DNA of 64,000 nt, taken from positions 186,001-250,000 of the forward strand of contig NZ_BJVJ01000001.1 of NCBI RefSeq assembly GCF_007989085.1, given 5' to 3'. The DNA comes from Pseudonocardia sulfidoxydans NBRC 16205. GTDB lineage: Bacteria > Actinomycetota > Actinomycetes > Mycobacteriales > Pseudonocardiaceae. The notes beneath the pieces were generated by a model. It did not search any database and was not told the origin of the DNA. It worked only from the letters and a program-made list of their open reading frames with translations. Position numbers and translations under genes: made by a program. Below, one piece after another: positions 26,251-34,971 of the stretch. The first letter of the stretch is position 1; the number at the start of each line of letters is the position of its first letter.

Positions 26251-28587
26251 ATGAGTCAGCAGGACACACCTGCCGACCGACGGGTCCACGTCGTCCCCGG
26301 CCTCGAGTCGTCGGTCGAGATGGTGATCGACCGGTGGGGCGTCACCCACATCTACGCCTCGTCCTCGCACGACGTGTTCTTCGCGCAAGGCTTCAACGCG
26401 GCTCGCGATCGGCTGTGGCAGATCGACACGTGGCGACGTCGCGGCCTGGGACTGCTGTCCGAGGTGTTCGGACAGCAATTCGTCGAGCGTGACCGAGCCG
26501 CTCGGCTGTTCATGTTCCGCGGTGACATGCGCCAGGAATGGCTCGCGTACGGCTCCGACACCAAACGAATCGCGTCCGCGTTCGTGGCCGGCGTGAACGC
26601 CTACGTCGACATGGTGTGCGCCTCCCCCGATCTGCTGCCGCCGGAGTTCCGCCGGCACGGCTACCTCCCGGCGCGTTGGAAGGCGGAGGACGTCGCCCGG
26701 ATCCGAAGTCACGGCCTGTTCCAGAACGTCCGGGAGGAGGTGGCCAGAGCTCGGACGATCAGGGACTACGGCATTCCTGTCGAGGAGCTGCGGAAGGTCA
26801 GGGAGCCGTTCGTCCCGTTGACGGTGCCCGAGGGCCTGGACCTCGATGCGATCCCCGACGACGTCCTCGACGTGTACGAGCTCGCGACGAGCGCCCCGGA
26901 CTTCGCCGACCCGGCTCGCGTCCCGTCGTCCGACGCCGTCCTGATGGAGGGCAGCAACAACTGGGTCCTCGACGGGACCGTCACGTCGACCGGGCGCCCG
27001 ATCGTGGCCAACGACCCGCACCGCGCGTTGTCGCTGCCGTCGCTGCGCTACCTCGTCCATCTGCACACGCCGAATTTCAGCGTGATCGGCGGTGGAGAGC
27101 CGGCGCTGCCGGGGGTGTCGATCGGCCACAATGGATCGTTGGCCTTCGGGATGACGCTGTTCAGCGTCGACCAGGAGGACCTGTACGTCTACGAGCTCGA
27201 TCCTCACGACCCGATGCGCTACCGCTATCTCGACGGGTGGGAACGGATGCAGGCCGAGCGCAGCATTGTCCCGGTCCGCGGGGGTACGGAGGCCGAGGTC
27301 GAGCTCCTCTACACGCGGCACGGGCCGGTCGTCCGCACGACGGCGACGCACGCGTTCGCCGTCCGCGCCGCCTGGCTCGAGCCGGGTATGGCCCCGTATC
27401 TCGGCAGCGTCGACTACATGCGGGCCAAGGACTTCGAGAGCTTCGGCGCGGCCATGAACCGGTGGGGCGCACCGGCGGAGAACCAGATCTACGCCGACGT
27501 CCACGGAAACATCGCCTGGAAGGCCGCGGGCCTCACCCCGCGGCGGCCGAACTGGGACGGGACGCTGCCGGTTCCGGGTGACGGTCGCTACGAGTGGGAC
27601 GGCTTCTACGACGCCGACGAACTGCCGGGGACGGAGAACCCCGAAGCGGGCTGGTTCGCCTCCGCCAACGAGATGAACCTCCCGCCCGAGCATCCGGTGG
27701 ACAAGACGATCACGCACGACTGGTATGCCCCCGATCGGAAGCGGCGGATAGACGCGACGATCTCGGCCGGGAGGGTGCGATCGGTCAGCGACGCCGCACG
27801 ACTGCAGACCGACGTGACGAGCCTCCCCGCGCAACGGATTCTCCGGGTGCTCCGCAGACTCACCGATGGTGGTGGGTCACCCGGCCTGACGATCCTCGGG
27901 GGGTGGGACGGTGCCCTCGACGTCTCGTCTGCCGCCGCCGCGCTCTTCGAGGTGTGGCATCGGCGGCACCTGCGCCCGGCGGTGCTCGCCGCGGCGCTGC
28001 AGCGCCTGCTGTCGCCCCAGGACGTCGACGCGGCAGTCGCACGGCTCGTACCCGACGAGTCGCTGCTCGCCGACTCCCGGGTCCTCCTCGACCTGCTCGA
28101 GCAACCTGGCGATCGCCTCGGACCCGACCCTGACACGACACTGCGCCACGTCATGACGTCGTCGCTCAAGGCCGCGTTCGCGGAATGCGGGTCGCTGATG
28201 GGTGAGGACCCCTCGACGTGGGCGTGGGGGCGCCTGCACGTCTCGGAGTTGCGCCATCCCCTCCGGCTCACCGACGACAGCACCGGCGAGGAACTGAGGG
28301 TCGGCCCGGTTCCTCGTGGCGGCAGCGGGGACACGGTGTGCGACACCGCGTACGACGCCGCGTTCGTGCAGACCGGAGGATCGACGTTCCGCGTGGTGAT
28401 CGACGTGGGCGACTGGGACGCGTCGCTCGCACTGAACCATCCGGGACAGTCCGGCGACCCCGCCTCACCGCACTTCGACGACCTGGTGGACGGGTGGGCG
28501 CAAGGACACTACTTCCCCCTGCTCTACAGCCGCGTCGCCGTCGACGCGGCCGCCGAGTCCGTGCTCGAGCTCCATCCGCCGGGGTGA
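26251..28587 (+). CDS. Penicillin acylase family (Ntn-hydrolase) protein without signal peptide
   Basis: A 778-residue precursor of the S45 family, which self-cleaves to alpha and beta chains and hydrolyses amide side chains of beta-lactams, acyl-homoserine lactones or acyl-amino acids. The nucleophile Ser235 is in MEGSNNWVLDG, with cleavage expected between Gly234 and Ser235. IVANDPHR, the aromatic stretch GVSIGHNGSLAFGMT, and ENQIYADVHGNIAW (oxyanion Asn) follow as in the family. The ATG at 26251 has AGGAG upstream. The N-terminus (MSQQDTPADRRVHVV) is hydrophilic, so unlike most relatives it should stay in the cytoplasm, consistent with a catabolic role beside hyuAB. Confidence 0.92.
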   Translation: MSQQDTPADRRVHVVPGLESSVEMVIDRWGVTHIYASSSHDVFFAQGFNAARDRLWQIDTWRRRGLGLLSEVFGQQFVERDRAARLFMFRGDMRQEWLAYGSDTKRIASAFVAGVNAYVDMVCASPDLLPPEFRRHGYLPARWKAEDVARIRSHGLFQNVREEVARARTIRDYGIPVEELRKVREPFVPLTVPEGLDLDAIPDDVLDVYELATSAPDFADPARVPSSDAVLMEGSNNWVLDGTVTSTGRPIVANDPHRALSLPSLRYLVHLHTPNFSVIGGGEPALPGVSIGHNGSLAFGMTLFSVDQEDLYVYELDPHDPMRYRYLDGWERMQAERSIVPVRGGTEAEVELLYTRHGPVVRTTATHAFAVRAAWLEPGMAPYLGSVDYMRAKDFESFGAAMNRWGAPAENQIYADVHGNIAWKAAGLTPRRPNWDGTLPVPGDGRYEWDGFYDADELPGTENPEAGWFASANEMNLPPEHPVDKTITHDWYAPDRKRRIDATISAGRVRSVSDAARLQTDVTSLPAQRILRVLRRLTDGGGSPGLTILGGWDGALDVSSAAAALFEVWHRRHLRPAVLAAALQRLLSPQDVDAAVARLVPDESLLADSRVLLDLLEQPGDRLGPDPDTTLRHVMTSSLKAAFAECGSLMGEDPSTWAWGRLHVSELRHPLRLTDDSTGEELRVGPVPRGGSGDTVCDTAYDAAFVQTGGSTFRVVIDVGDWDASLALNHPGQSGDPASPHFDDLVDGWAQGHYFPLLYSRVAVDAAAESVLELHPPG

Positions 28588-28606
28588 GCCTGCCCCTGCC
28601 GTCGCA

Positions 28607-29818
28607 CTACAGGGACCTACCGGTCGGCTTCCCCGCCGTCATCGCGAAGAGGAAGCCGGCCGCGTCCCGCGGTCGGCGCACGTCGAAACCGGTGAGGCTG
28701 CGCAGCCGCTCGAGCCGGTTGAGCACTGTGTTCCGATGGCAGAAGAGCTCACTCGCGGCGCGGGAGACCGTACCGTCTCCCTCACAGAACACCTGCGCGG
28801 TCTCGAGGAGCACGTCGGCGTCCTGAACGTTCTCCAGACAACGATGGATCCGGTCGGCCAGTGCCTGCGTCACCAGCGGGGCCTGTGTCGCGGCGACGGA
28901 GAGCCACGCATCCTCGAGCATGCCCGGCGAGTCCCGGTCCTCCGGGAGCGCAGCGAGGATGTCGGAGGCGATCCTCGTGGCGCGGGGAACCTCGTCGAGC
29001 CCGTGGGCGGGCGGAGCGACGGCGCACCGGATTCCGGCGAGGCAGTTCAGGACGCGCTTGTCCTGCTCCTGCGTGCTTCGGATGACGAGCAGGTCACCGC
29101 CTTCGACCTCCTGGTAGTGGAAGGACCACCTCAACGCTGTCAGCGCGTCGCGCGCGTCGCGGAGCCGCCCTGCGTGCTCACGCGTCGCGATCACGACCCG
29201 GAACCGGCCGTCAACCGGAAGATCGAGCACGTCCGCGGCATTCTGGACGACGTCGGCTCGTTCGCCGTTGCACTTCAGGAGGCGACGGAACCACTCTCGT
29301 CGCCGGTCGTCGGACAAGTCGTCGAGCTCGTTCGAGCGGCGACGGTACGCCTCCGTGATGCGCTGGGTGTGGTCGTCGACGACCGCCCAGACCGCCGGAG
29401 CCTGATGCAGCAGCACCGTGGCTTCATGTTCGTCGGCCGCCGCCAGCATCGCCTCCCAGACGATCTGGAAGTCGCGGTTCGCCGCGGCCTGCACCTCGTT
29501 GATGGGCACACCCTGCTCGGCACGGCGCACACCCACCCGGTGCGACACCTCGGCGAGGTCGTCGGCGACCTCGAACCCCGCGATCCGACGCCAGATGAGC
29601 TCGAACACCTCGAGCGCCTTCGCCCGGACCTCGTCGTGGTCGACCCACGAGTCGCCGTAGAGGCCCGACTGCTTGAGCAGCAACAGCCACGCACGGTACT
29701 GGTCCTCGACCCGGGGCAAACAGCGAACGGCGACAGCCGCGAGCACCTGTCTCGAGGACTCGTCCACGTCGGCGTGACCCACATCGTCACGATAAGCGAG
29801 CAGACCCCACGTCGACAT
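28607..29818 (-). CDS. PucR-type helix-turn-helix transcriptional regulator
   Basis: A 403-residue regulator. The C-terminal PucR/CdaR HTH is clear: GTVSRAASELFCHRNTVLNRLERLRSLTGFDVRRPRDA. The N-terminal 150 residues are helical (VNEVQ-like INEVQAAANRDFQIVW), a sensor domain seen in actinobacterial PucR proteins, and a GGDEF-like middle domain (FRVVIATREH) lies around residues 200-300. The ATG at 29818 is used; a TTG two codons upstream is less likely. It converges with the acylase gene (20 bases apart). PucR proteins activate purine or nitrogen catabolic genes, so control of hyuAB, amidase or acylase is a fair guess. Confidence 0.85.
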   Translation of the reverse strand: MSTWGLLAYRDDVGHADVDESSRQVLAAVAVRCLPRVEDQYRAWLLLLKQSGLYGDSWVDHDEVRAKALEVFELIWRRIAGFEVADDLAEVSHRVGVRRAEQGVPINEVQAAANRDFQIVWEAMLAAADEHEATVLLHQAPAVWAVVDDHTQRITEAYRRRSNELDDLSDDRRREWFRRLLKCNGERADVVQNAADVLDLPVDGRFRVVIATREHAGRLRDARDALTALRWSFHYQEVEGGDLLVIRSTQEQDKRVLNCLAGIRCAVAPPAHGLDEVPRATRIASDILAALPEDRDSPGMLEDAWLSVAATQAPLVTQALADRIHRCLENVQDADVLLETAQVFCEGDGTVSRAASELFCHRNTVLNRLERLRSLTGFDVRRPRDAAGFLFAMTAGKPTGRSL

Positions 29819-29920
29819 GCTCAACCGGCGCTGATCGTCGAGTGCCCCGAGACCCCGCGGTCATACAGGATCAGGTCGTGACGCACCGTTCGATTCGCGT
29901 GACCCCCCAGGTCCGTCACC

Positions 29921-30421
29921 GTGGCCCGAATACACGGCCACGCCATCGGTGGGGGTCTGCTCCTGGCAGTTGCCAACGACATCAGGGTCGCCGAACGAGA
30001 CACACGGTTCCGCGTCCCCGAGGTCGCGTCCGGCATCCCGCTGACCTGGGGCAGCACTCCCCTGCTCGTCGAGGAGGTGGGCGCGAGCGCCGCGCGGGAA
30101 ATGATCCTCTTCGGCACCGAGCTCCGAGGTGACACGGCCGCGAGCGTCGGCCTCGTGCACGCCGTCACGGACGGGCTCGACGCCCTCGATGCCGAGGTTG
30201 CACACCGGGTCGCCCACGTTGCAGCGCTCAGACCAGAAGTGGTCGCAGTGACGAAACGTCAGTTCCGCCTCTCCGGAGCCGCCTACTCGGAGGAGCACCT
30301 GGTCGCCGACGCGGCCGACTACGCGTCGCTGATCTCGCCCGACCGGGACCCGCGCACGTCCGCACGGCGTGCCCGGGAGCGGCATGCGCCTGTCCAGGAG
30401 TCGCCCCCAGCCCTCGGTTGA
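29921..30421 (+). pseudogene. Enoyl-CoA hydratase remnant, N-terminal part missing
   Basis: A 166-residue frame that begins at the middle of a crotonase: (V)ARIHGHAIGGGLLLAVANDIRVAE, then FRVPEVASGIPLTWG and the C-terminal helices. The first about 90 residues, with the first oxyanion-hole segment, are absent; an in-frame TGA lies a few codons upstream and no N-terminal crotonase sequence is found in other frames before it. The remaining part is intact and keeps the P-E glutamate. A GTG at 29921 could still start a short product, but a functional hydratase is unlikely. It may mark an old recombination junction between the nitrogen and aromatic clusters. Confidence 0.7.
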
Positions 30422-30495
30422 CCTCGGTCAGCGCACTCGGCCGTGAGGTTCCACCCGATCGCCACACGGATCGCCCCTGGTCGCGCGGCGAGCGG

Positions 30496-31194
30496 TCAGA
30501 AGGAGGTCAGCGCGATGTGGCCGGCGAGGTCGATCACGGCGGCCCCGAGCTTCTCGAACTCGTCGCTGCGCTCGCGCGGGATGATGAAGCCGACGCTGCC
30601 GTCGGTGTGGCCCGCAACCGTGATCGGCGCGCAGATGCCTGCGAAGTGCGGCAGCACCTCTCCCACGCTGACGGCGTAGCCACGCCTGCGTGCCTCGGTG
30701 ACCTCGGCGAGCTCACCGGGCACGGCGTCTCGGCCGGCGAGGATCGCCCAGCCGTGCGCGGCCTGCTGGATCGGCAGCCGCGAGCCCGGACGCATGCCGA
30801 CGCGGAACGCACCGGACGGGGGCTCGACCGAGCTGATGACCACTGCCTCGTCGCCGTTGGCGACCATCACGACGATCGTGGCGTCGAGGTCGCGCGCCGC
30901 CTCGGCCAGCAGGGGCGCGGTGCTCAGGCCCGAGCTCTGCGCGACGGCGCGCGCCAGGGTCAGCAGCTTGTAGCCGAGGTGGTAGCGGCCGTCGGTGGCC
31001 CGGATGACGAAGCCGTTGCGGGCCAACGTCGCCACCAGTCGGGTGGCGACGGTGCGTGGTAGCCCCTGCGCCCCGGCGATCTGGCTGATCGTCATGCCGT
31101 CCGGCGCCGACTGCATGGTCTCCAGGATCTTCAGCCCGCGTTCGAGGGTCTGGGCGATCTGGCCGGGACGGTGGTCGGGGTCGTCCGCCGCCAC
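30496..31194 (-). CDS. IclR-family transcriptional regulator
   Basis: A 232-residue IclR protein. The winged HTH covers residues about 12-75 (AQTLERGLKILE, MTISQIAGAQGLPRTVATRLVATLARNGFV, YHLGYKLL), followed by the GAF-like effector domain with AHGWAILAG and FAGICAPITVAG. The GTG at 31194 is chosen because GGGGAGG lies 8 bases upstream; an in-frame ATG at 31221 with no such site is the alternative. It is divergent from the Rieske oxygenase gene, so it most likely controls the aromatic cluster in response to a substrate or ring-cleavage intermediate. Confidence 0.9.
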   Translation of the reverse strand: MAADDPDHRPGQIAQTLERGLKILETMQSAPDGMTISQIAGAQGLPRTVATRLVATLARNGFVIRATDGRYHLGYKLLTLARAVAQSSGLSTAPLLAEAARDLDATIVVMVANGDEAVVISSVEPPSGAFRVGMRPGSRLPIQQAAHGWAILAGRDAVPGELAEVTEARRRGYAVSVGEVLPHFAGICAPITVAGHTDGSVGFIIPRERSDEFEKLGAAVIDLAGHIALTSF

Positions 31195-31427
31195 GGACCT
31201 CACCTCCCCTGTGCCGCCCATGTCGTCCGGGTTCCTGTCGTCGAACCGAGTGTAGTGATCGTGAGCGTCGATCCCGGAACGCCACGAGGGGTCGCCATGG
31301 CCGTCGGCAGGGTGTGTTGACGCCCCCGGAGGGATGCCTCTACCTTGACCCACGTCACTCAAAAAACGGTTATGGCGTCCGATAATAGGTCGCCCGAGCG
31401 GACATCGTCCAGGCGGGAGCGGAGCCG

Positions 31428-32486
31428 ATGGAGAAGTACGGAGTCGCGGCGTCCCGATATCCGACGCAATTCCCGCGGAACCAGTGGTACGTCGCCGGCC
31501 TCGCCCGCGACTTCGGGCGGGTGCTGCAGCAGCGCTGGCTGCTCGACGAGCCGGTGTGCTTCTACCGACGTGAGGACGGCACGCCCGTCGCGCTGGCCGA
31601 CCGCTGCATCCACCGCCAGATGCCGCTGACGCTCGGCCGGCTCAAGGGCGACGACGTCGAGTGCGGCTACCACGGCATCCTCTTCGCCGCGGACGGCCGC
31701 GCGCGGAAGGTGCCCTCGCAGAAGCACGTCCCGGACCGGTGCCGCGTGCGCGCGTACCCGGTCGTCGAGAGCGGTGGGCTGCTCTGGATCTGGATGGGCG
31801 ACGCCGACCGCGCCGACGCGGCGTCGATCCCCGGCCATCCGTGGCTGGACAGCCCGCAGTGGCGAGTGGTGGGTGGGACGCTGCACATGAACTGCCGGGC
31901 GCAGCTGTTGAACGAGAACCTGCTCGACCTCTCGCACGTCTCCTACCTGCATCCCGACAGCATCGGCACGGATGACGTCGCCGAGGCGGACGTCGAGACC
32001 GAGATCGAGGACCGTCGCGTCCGGGTCACCCGCGACATGCACGACGTCATGGCGCCGCCCGCCTTCGAGAAGGTCCTGGGCCTGTCGGGCCGCGTCGACC
32101 GCAAACAGGTCGCGGAGTACTTCCCGCCCGGGTTCCACGTCTCCCACCTCGACGTGAAGCCCGCCGGCGCCACCGACGAGTCGGCGACGTTCCGCCACAA
32201 GGCCATCCACTGCATCACGCCCGAGCGCGGCAAGAGCGCCCACTACTTCTGGCTGCTCACCCGCCAGTACCGGATCGACGACGACGAGATCGACCACCTG
32301 TGGCTGCAGGCGATCCCGCGCGTCCTGGAGCAGGACATCGTCGCGTCGGAGGCGATCGAGGAGGTTCTCGCGGCCTACGAACCCGAGTACCCGCCGGAGA
32401 TCAACATCAAGGTCGACGCAGGACCACTGGCCGCCCGCCGCATCATCGCCCGGATGGTCGCCGAGGAATCCGCCGAGGAACGTTAG
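31428..32486 (+). CDS. Rieske non-heme iron oxygenase (vanillate demethylase/phthalate dioxygenase-like)
   Basis: A 352-residue oxygenase. The Rieske [2Fe-2S] ligands are C60-I-H62 and C79-G-Y-H82. The mononuclear iron site has NENLLDLSHVSYLHP with bridging Asp167 and ligands His170 and His175; the carboxylate ligand should lie in the C-terminal part. The size and the L-S-H-V-S-Y-L-H motif place it with single-component-type oxygenases (O-demethylases, phthalate and ketosteroid hydroxylases) rather than alpha/beta dioxygenases. No reductase is encoded nearby. The ATG at 31428 follows GGGAGC. It is the first gene of the plus-strand aromatic operon and probably performs hydroxylation or O-demethylation before ring cleavage. 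Confidence 0.92.
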   Translation: MEKYGVAASRYPTQFPRNQWYVAGLARDFGRVLQQRWLLDEPVCFYRREDGTPVALADRCIHRQMPLTLGRLKGDDVECGYHGILFAADGRARKVPSQKHVPDRCRVRAYPVVESGGLLWIWMGDADRADAASIPGHPWLDSPQWRVVGGTLHMNCRAQLLNENLLDLSHVSYLHPDSIGTDDVAEADVETEIEDRRVRVTRDMHDVMAPPAFEKVLGLSGRVDRKQVAEYFPPGFHVSHLDVKPAGATDESATFRHKAIHCITPERGKSAHYFWLLTRQYRIDDDEIDHLWLQAIPRVLEQDIVASEAIEEVLAAYEPEYPPEINIKVDAGPLAARRIIARMVAEESAEER

Positions 32487-32496
32487 GAACCGCCGC

Positions 32497-33765
32497 GTGC
32501 CGCACTATCGCTCCGTGGGCGAGCTGCCCCCGACCCGTCACACACTCTTCCGCACCTCCACGGGTGCGGACTGTTTCGAGGAGTTCATCGGCGAGGAAGG
32601 GTTCTCCGGCTCGGGTTCCCTGCTCTACCACCTCGGCGTTCCCGCGAACCTGGTCGACTCCCGGTCGTGGGACCTCGGTGACCTGAGCACCGAGGTCAAC
32701 CATCCGCTGCTGCCGCGCCACTTCCGGTTGCCCGAGCTGTTCCCGCCCGACGCGCCCGCCGGTCGCGACGCGGTGCGGGACCGGCGCCTGGTGCTCGGCA
32801 ACGACGACGTCCGCATCAGCTACGTCGTCGCCGACGTCGCGTCCCCGATCTACAGCAACGGCATGGGCGACGAGGTCGTCTACATCGAGGGCGGTTCGGC
32901 CGTCCTGGAGTCGGTCTTCGGGCGCCTGCGCGTCGGTCAGGGCGACGTCGTCGTGGTGCCGCGGGTCACGCTCCACCGATGGGTCCCGACCGACGTCGCG
33001 ACGACGGGACCGCTGCGCGCCTACGTCGTCGAGGCGAACGGCCACGTGTCCTTCCCCGGGAAGTACCTGAGCAGGCACGGGCAGTTCCTGGAGGGCTCGC
33101 CGCTCACCGAGCGCGACATCCGTGGGCCCGAGGGCCCGCACCTGGCTCCCCCGCAGGACGCGGACCGCGACACCGAGGTCTACGTCAAGCACGGGGACGG
33201 CGCGCGGGTGCTCGGCTCGGTGGTCGTCTACGACCACCACCCCTTCGACGTCGTCGGCTGGGACGGCTGCCTCTACCCGCACGCGGTGAACTACCGGAGC
33301 TTCATGCCCGTGACCGGCAAGGTCGCGCAGCCCCCGCCCACCTACCAGCTGCTCGAGGGCGCCAACTTCGTCGTCTGCCTCTTCGTGCCGCGGATGCTCG
33401 AGTACCACCCGGGCGCGATCACCGTGCCGTACTACCACTCCAATGTGGACTCGGACGAGGTGATGTTCTACTTCGCCGGCGAGACCGCCGCCCGGAAGGG
33501 GTCGGGGATCGGGAACGCCTCCATGTCGCTGCATCCCGCGGCCTACACCCACGGACCGATGCGGGACGCCTACCTGAACTCGGTCGGAGCGCGCGAGCAC
33601 ACCGAGGTCGCCTTCATGGTCGACACCTTCCGGTCCCTGCGCCTGGGCGAGGGCGCCCGCGCGTGCGTCGCCCCCGAGTACGCGTGGACGTGGGCCGGAC
33701 GCGGCCCGCGGGGTGCGGCGGCGGACCACGCCGCGGCGCCGGCCACCGACGGGAGCCTGCGGTGA
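32497..33765 (+). CDS. Homogentisate 1,2-dioxygenase-like ring-cleavage dioxygenase
   Basis: A 422-residue cupin-type protein matching the HgmA family in length and layout. The iron site is read as His314 in YYHSNVDSDEVMFYF, the acidic pair Asp320-Glu321, and His352 in HPAAYTHGP. An earlier cupin half contains GDVVVVPRVTLHRW, and VVGWDGCLYPHAVNYRSF is a family segment around residues 252-269. GTG 32497 lies 10 bases after the oxygenase stop with AGGAA upstream. No maleylacetoacetate isomerase or fumarylacetoacetase gene follows, so the substrate may be another hydroquinone or 2,5-dihydroxyaryl compound. Assignment to the family is firm, substrate is not. Confidence 0.88.
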   Translation: MPHYRSVGELPPTRHTLFRTSTGADCFEEFIGEEGFSGSGSLLYHLGVPANLVDSRSWDLGDLSTEVNHPLLPRHFRLPELFPPDAPAGRDAVRDRRLVLGNDDVRISYVVADVASPIYSNGMGDEVVYIEGGSAVLESVFGRLRVGQGDVVVVPRVTLHRWVPTDVATTGPLRAYVVEANGHVSFPGKYLSRHGQFLEGSPLTERDIRGPEGPHLAPPQDADRDTEVYVKHGDGARVLGSVVVYDHHPFDVVGWDGCLYPHAVNYRSFMPVTGKVAQPPPTYQLLEGANFVVCLFVPRMLEYHPGAITVPYYHSNVDSDEVMFYFAGETAARKGSGIGNASMSLHPAAYTHGPMRDAYLNSVGAREHTEVAFMVDTFRSLRLGEGARACVAPEYAWTWAGRGPRGAAADHAAAPATDGSLR

Positions 33766-34934
33766 GTGGGGCGTTCACCCGCACGCCGGTGATCGTCTGG
33801 TCCGAACGCACCGACACCGGGCCTGCCGAGACCTACGGGTTCGCCGGGTCGGCGGGCGTCGTCATCGAGGGGCAGCTGCTGCGGGGCGAGACCGCGTCGG
33901 ACACCGTGTACGTCTTCATGCACCCCACGACGACACTGCACCTGCTGCCGCTGCCGGAGGCCATGGCCGCTGCCGGACGGCACGTGCTCTGCGCCGCCAG
34001 CCGATACCCCAAGAACGACTCCACGCTGATCATGGAGAAGGCCGTCCTCGACCTCGGGCGCTGGGTACGGTGGGCACGCGAGGAGGCCGGCTACCGCAGA
34101 GTCGTGCTGATGGGCTGGTCCGGCGGCGGTTCCCTCGCACTGTTCTACCAGGCCGAGGCCGAACGACCGTCCGTCACGTCGACACCCGCCGGCGACCCCG
34201 TCAGCACCGTCGATGCCGGCCTGGTCCCCGCCGACGGCCTCGTCCTCGTCGCGGCGCACCTGTCGCGTGCCGAGACGCTCACCGAGTGGATGGACCCCTC
34301 GGTACTCGACGAGGCGCAGCCCGGGAACCGTCGGCCCGACCTCGACATCTATGCCGCCGATCCCGTCCACCGTCCGCCCTACGACGCGGGTTTCGTCGCG
34401 GAGTTCCGCGCGGCGCAGCAGGATCGCAACCACCGCATCACCGCCTGGGTGCGCGAGCAGCTCGCGACGCTGCAGGCCGCGGGCGGGCCCGAGGCCGAGC
34501 GGCCGTTCCTGGTGCACCGCACCATGTGCGACGTGCGCTGGCTCGACCCCGCCGTCGACCCCAACGACCGCAGACCGGACTGGTGCTACCTGGGCGACCC
34601 GCGCGCGGCCAACGTCGGGCCGCTGGGTCTGGCCCGCTTCAGCACCCTGCGGTCGTGGCTGAGCCAGTGGAGCCTGGAGGCGTCACGGGCGAAGGGCGCG
34701 GAGAACGCGTCCCGCGTCGCCCGGACCCCGGTGTTGCAGATCGAGAACACCGCCGACGACGCCGTCCCCGCCACCCACGGCCGGATCGTCCAGACGGCGC
34801 TCGCGACCCCCGACAAGGAGTACGAGCAGATCGCGGGCGCGACGCACTACTACAAGGGCCAGCCCGAGCACCTGACCCGGTGCCTGGACCTGATCACCGA
34901 CTGGTGCACCCGGCACGACCTTGCCGACCAGTGA
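33762..34934 (+). CDS. Alpha/beta hydrolase
   Basis: A 390-residue hydrolase. The nucleophile elbow is GWSGGGS (about residue 120), the acid is in NTADDAVP and the histidine in GATHYYKGQ near the C-terminus. The long insert between the nucleophile and the acid (about 150 residues) forms a large lid, typical of hydrolases acting on bulky ring-cleavage products. The GTG at 33762 overlaps the stop of the dioxygenase gene (GTGA). The likely role is C-C or ester-bond hydrolysis of the ring-fission product, taking the place of a fumarylacetoacetase. Confidence 0.88.
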   Translation: MSGAFTRTPVIVWSERTDTGPAETYGFAGSAGVVIEGQLLRGETASDTVYVFMHPTTTLHLLPLPEAMAAAGRHVLCAASRYPKNDSTLIMEKAVLDLGRWVRWAREEAGYRRVVLMGWSGGGSLALFYQAEAERPSVTSTPAGDPVSTVDAGLVPADGLVLVAAHLSRAETLTEWMDPSVLDEAQPGNRRPDLDIYAADPVHRPPYDAGFVAEFRAAQQDRNHRITAWVREQLATLQAAGGPEAERPFLVHRTMCDVRWLDPAVDPNDRRPDWCYLGDPRAANVGPLGLARFSTLRSWLSQWSLEASRAKGAENASRVARTPVLQIENTADDAVPATHGRIVQTALATPDKEYEQIAGATHYYKGQPEHLTRCLDLITDWCTRHDLADQ

Positions 34935-34971
34935 CCGAGCGACGCCGCCCGAGGAAAGGAACCGAGGGGCA

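Noticed and set aside
32497..33765. Naming the dioxygenase hgmA
   Set aside because: Family match is good, but the neighbourhood lacks the isomerase and fumarylacetoacetase of the homogentisate route, so substrate is not assured.
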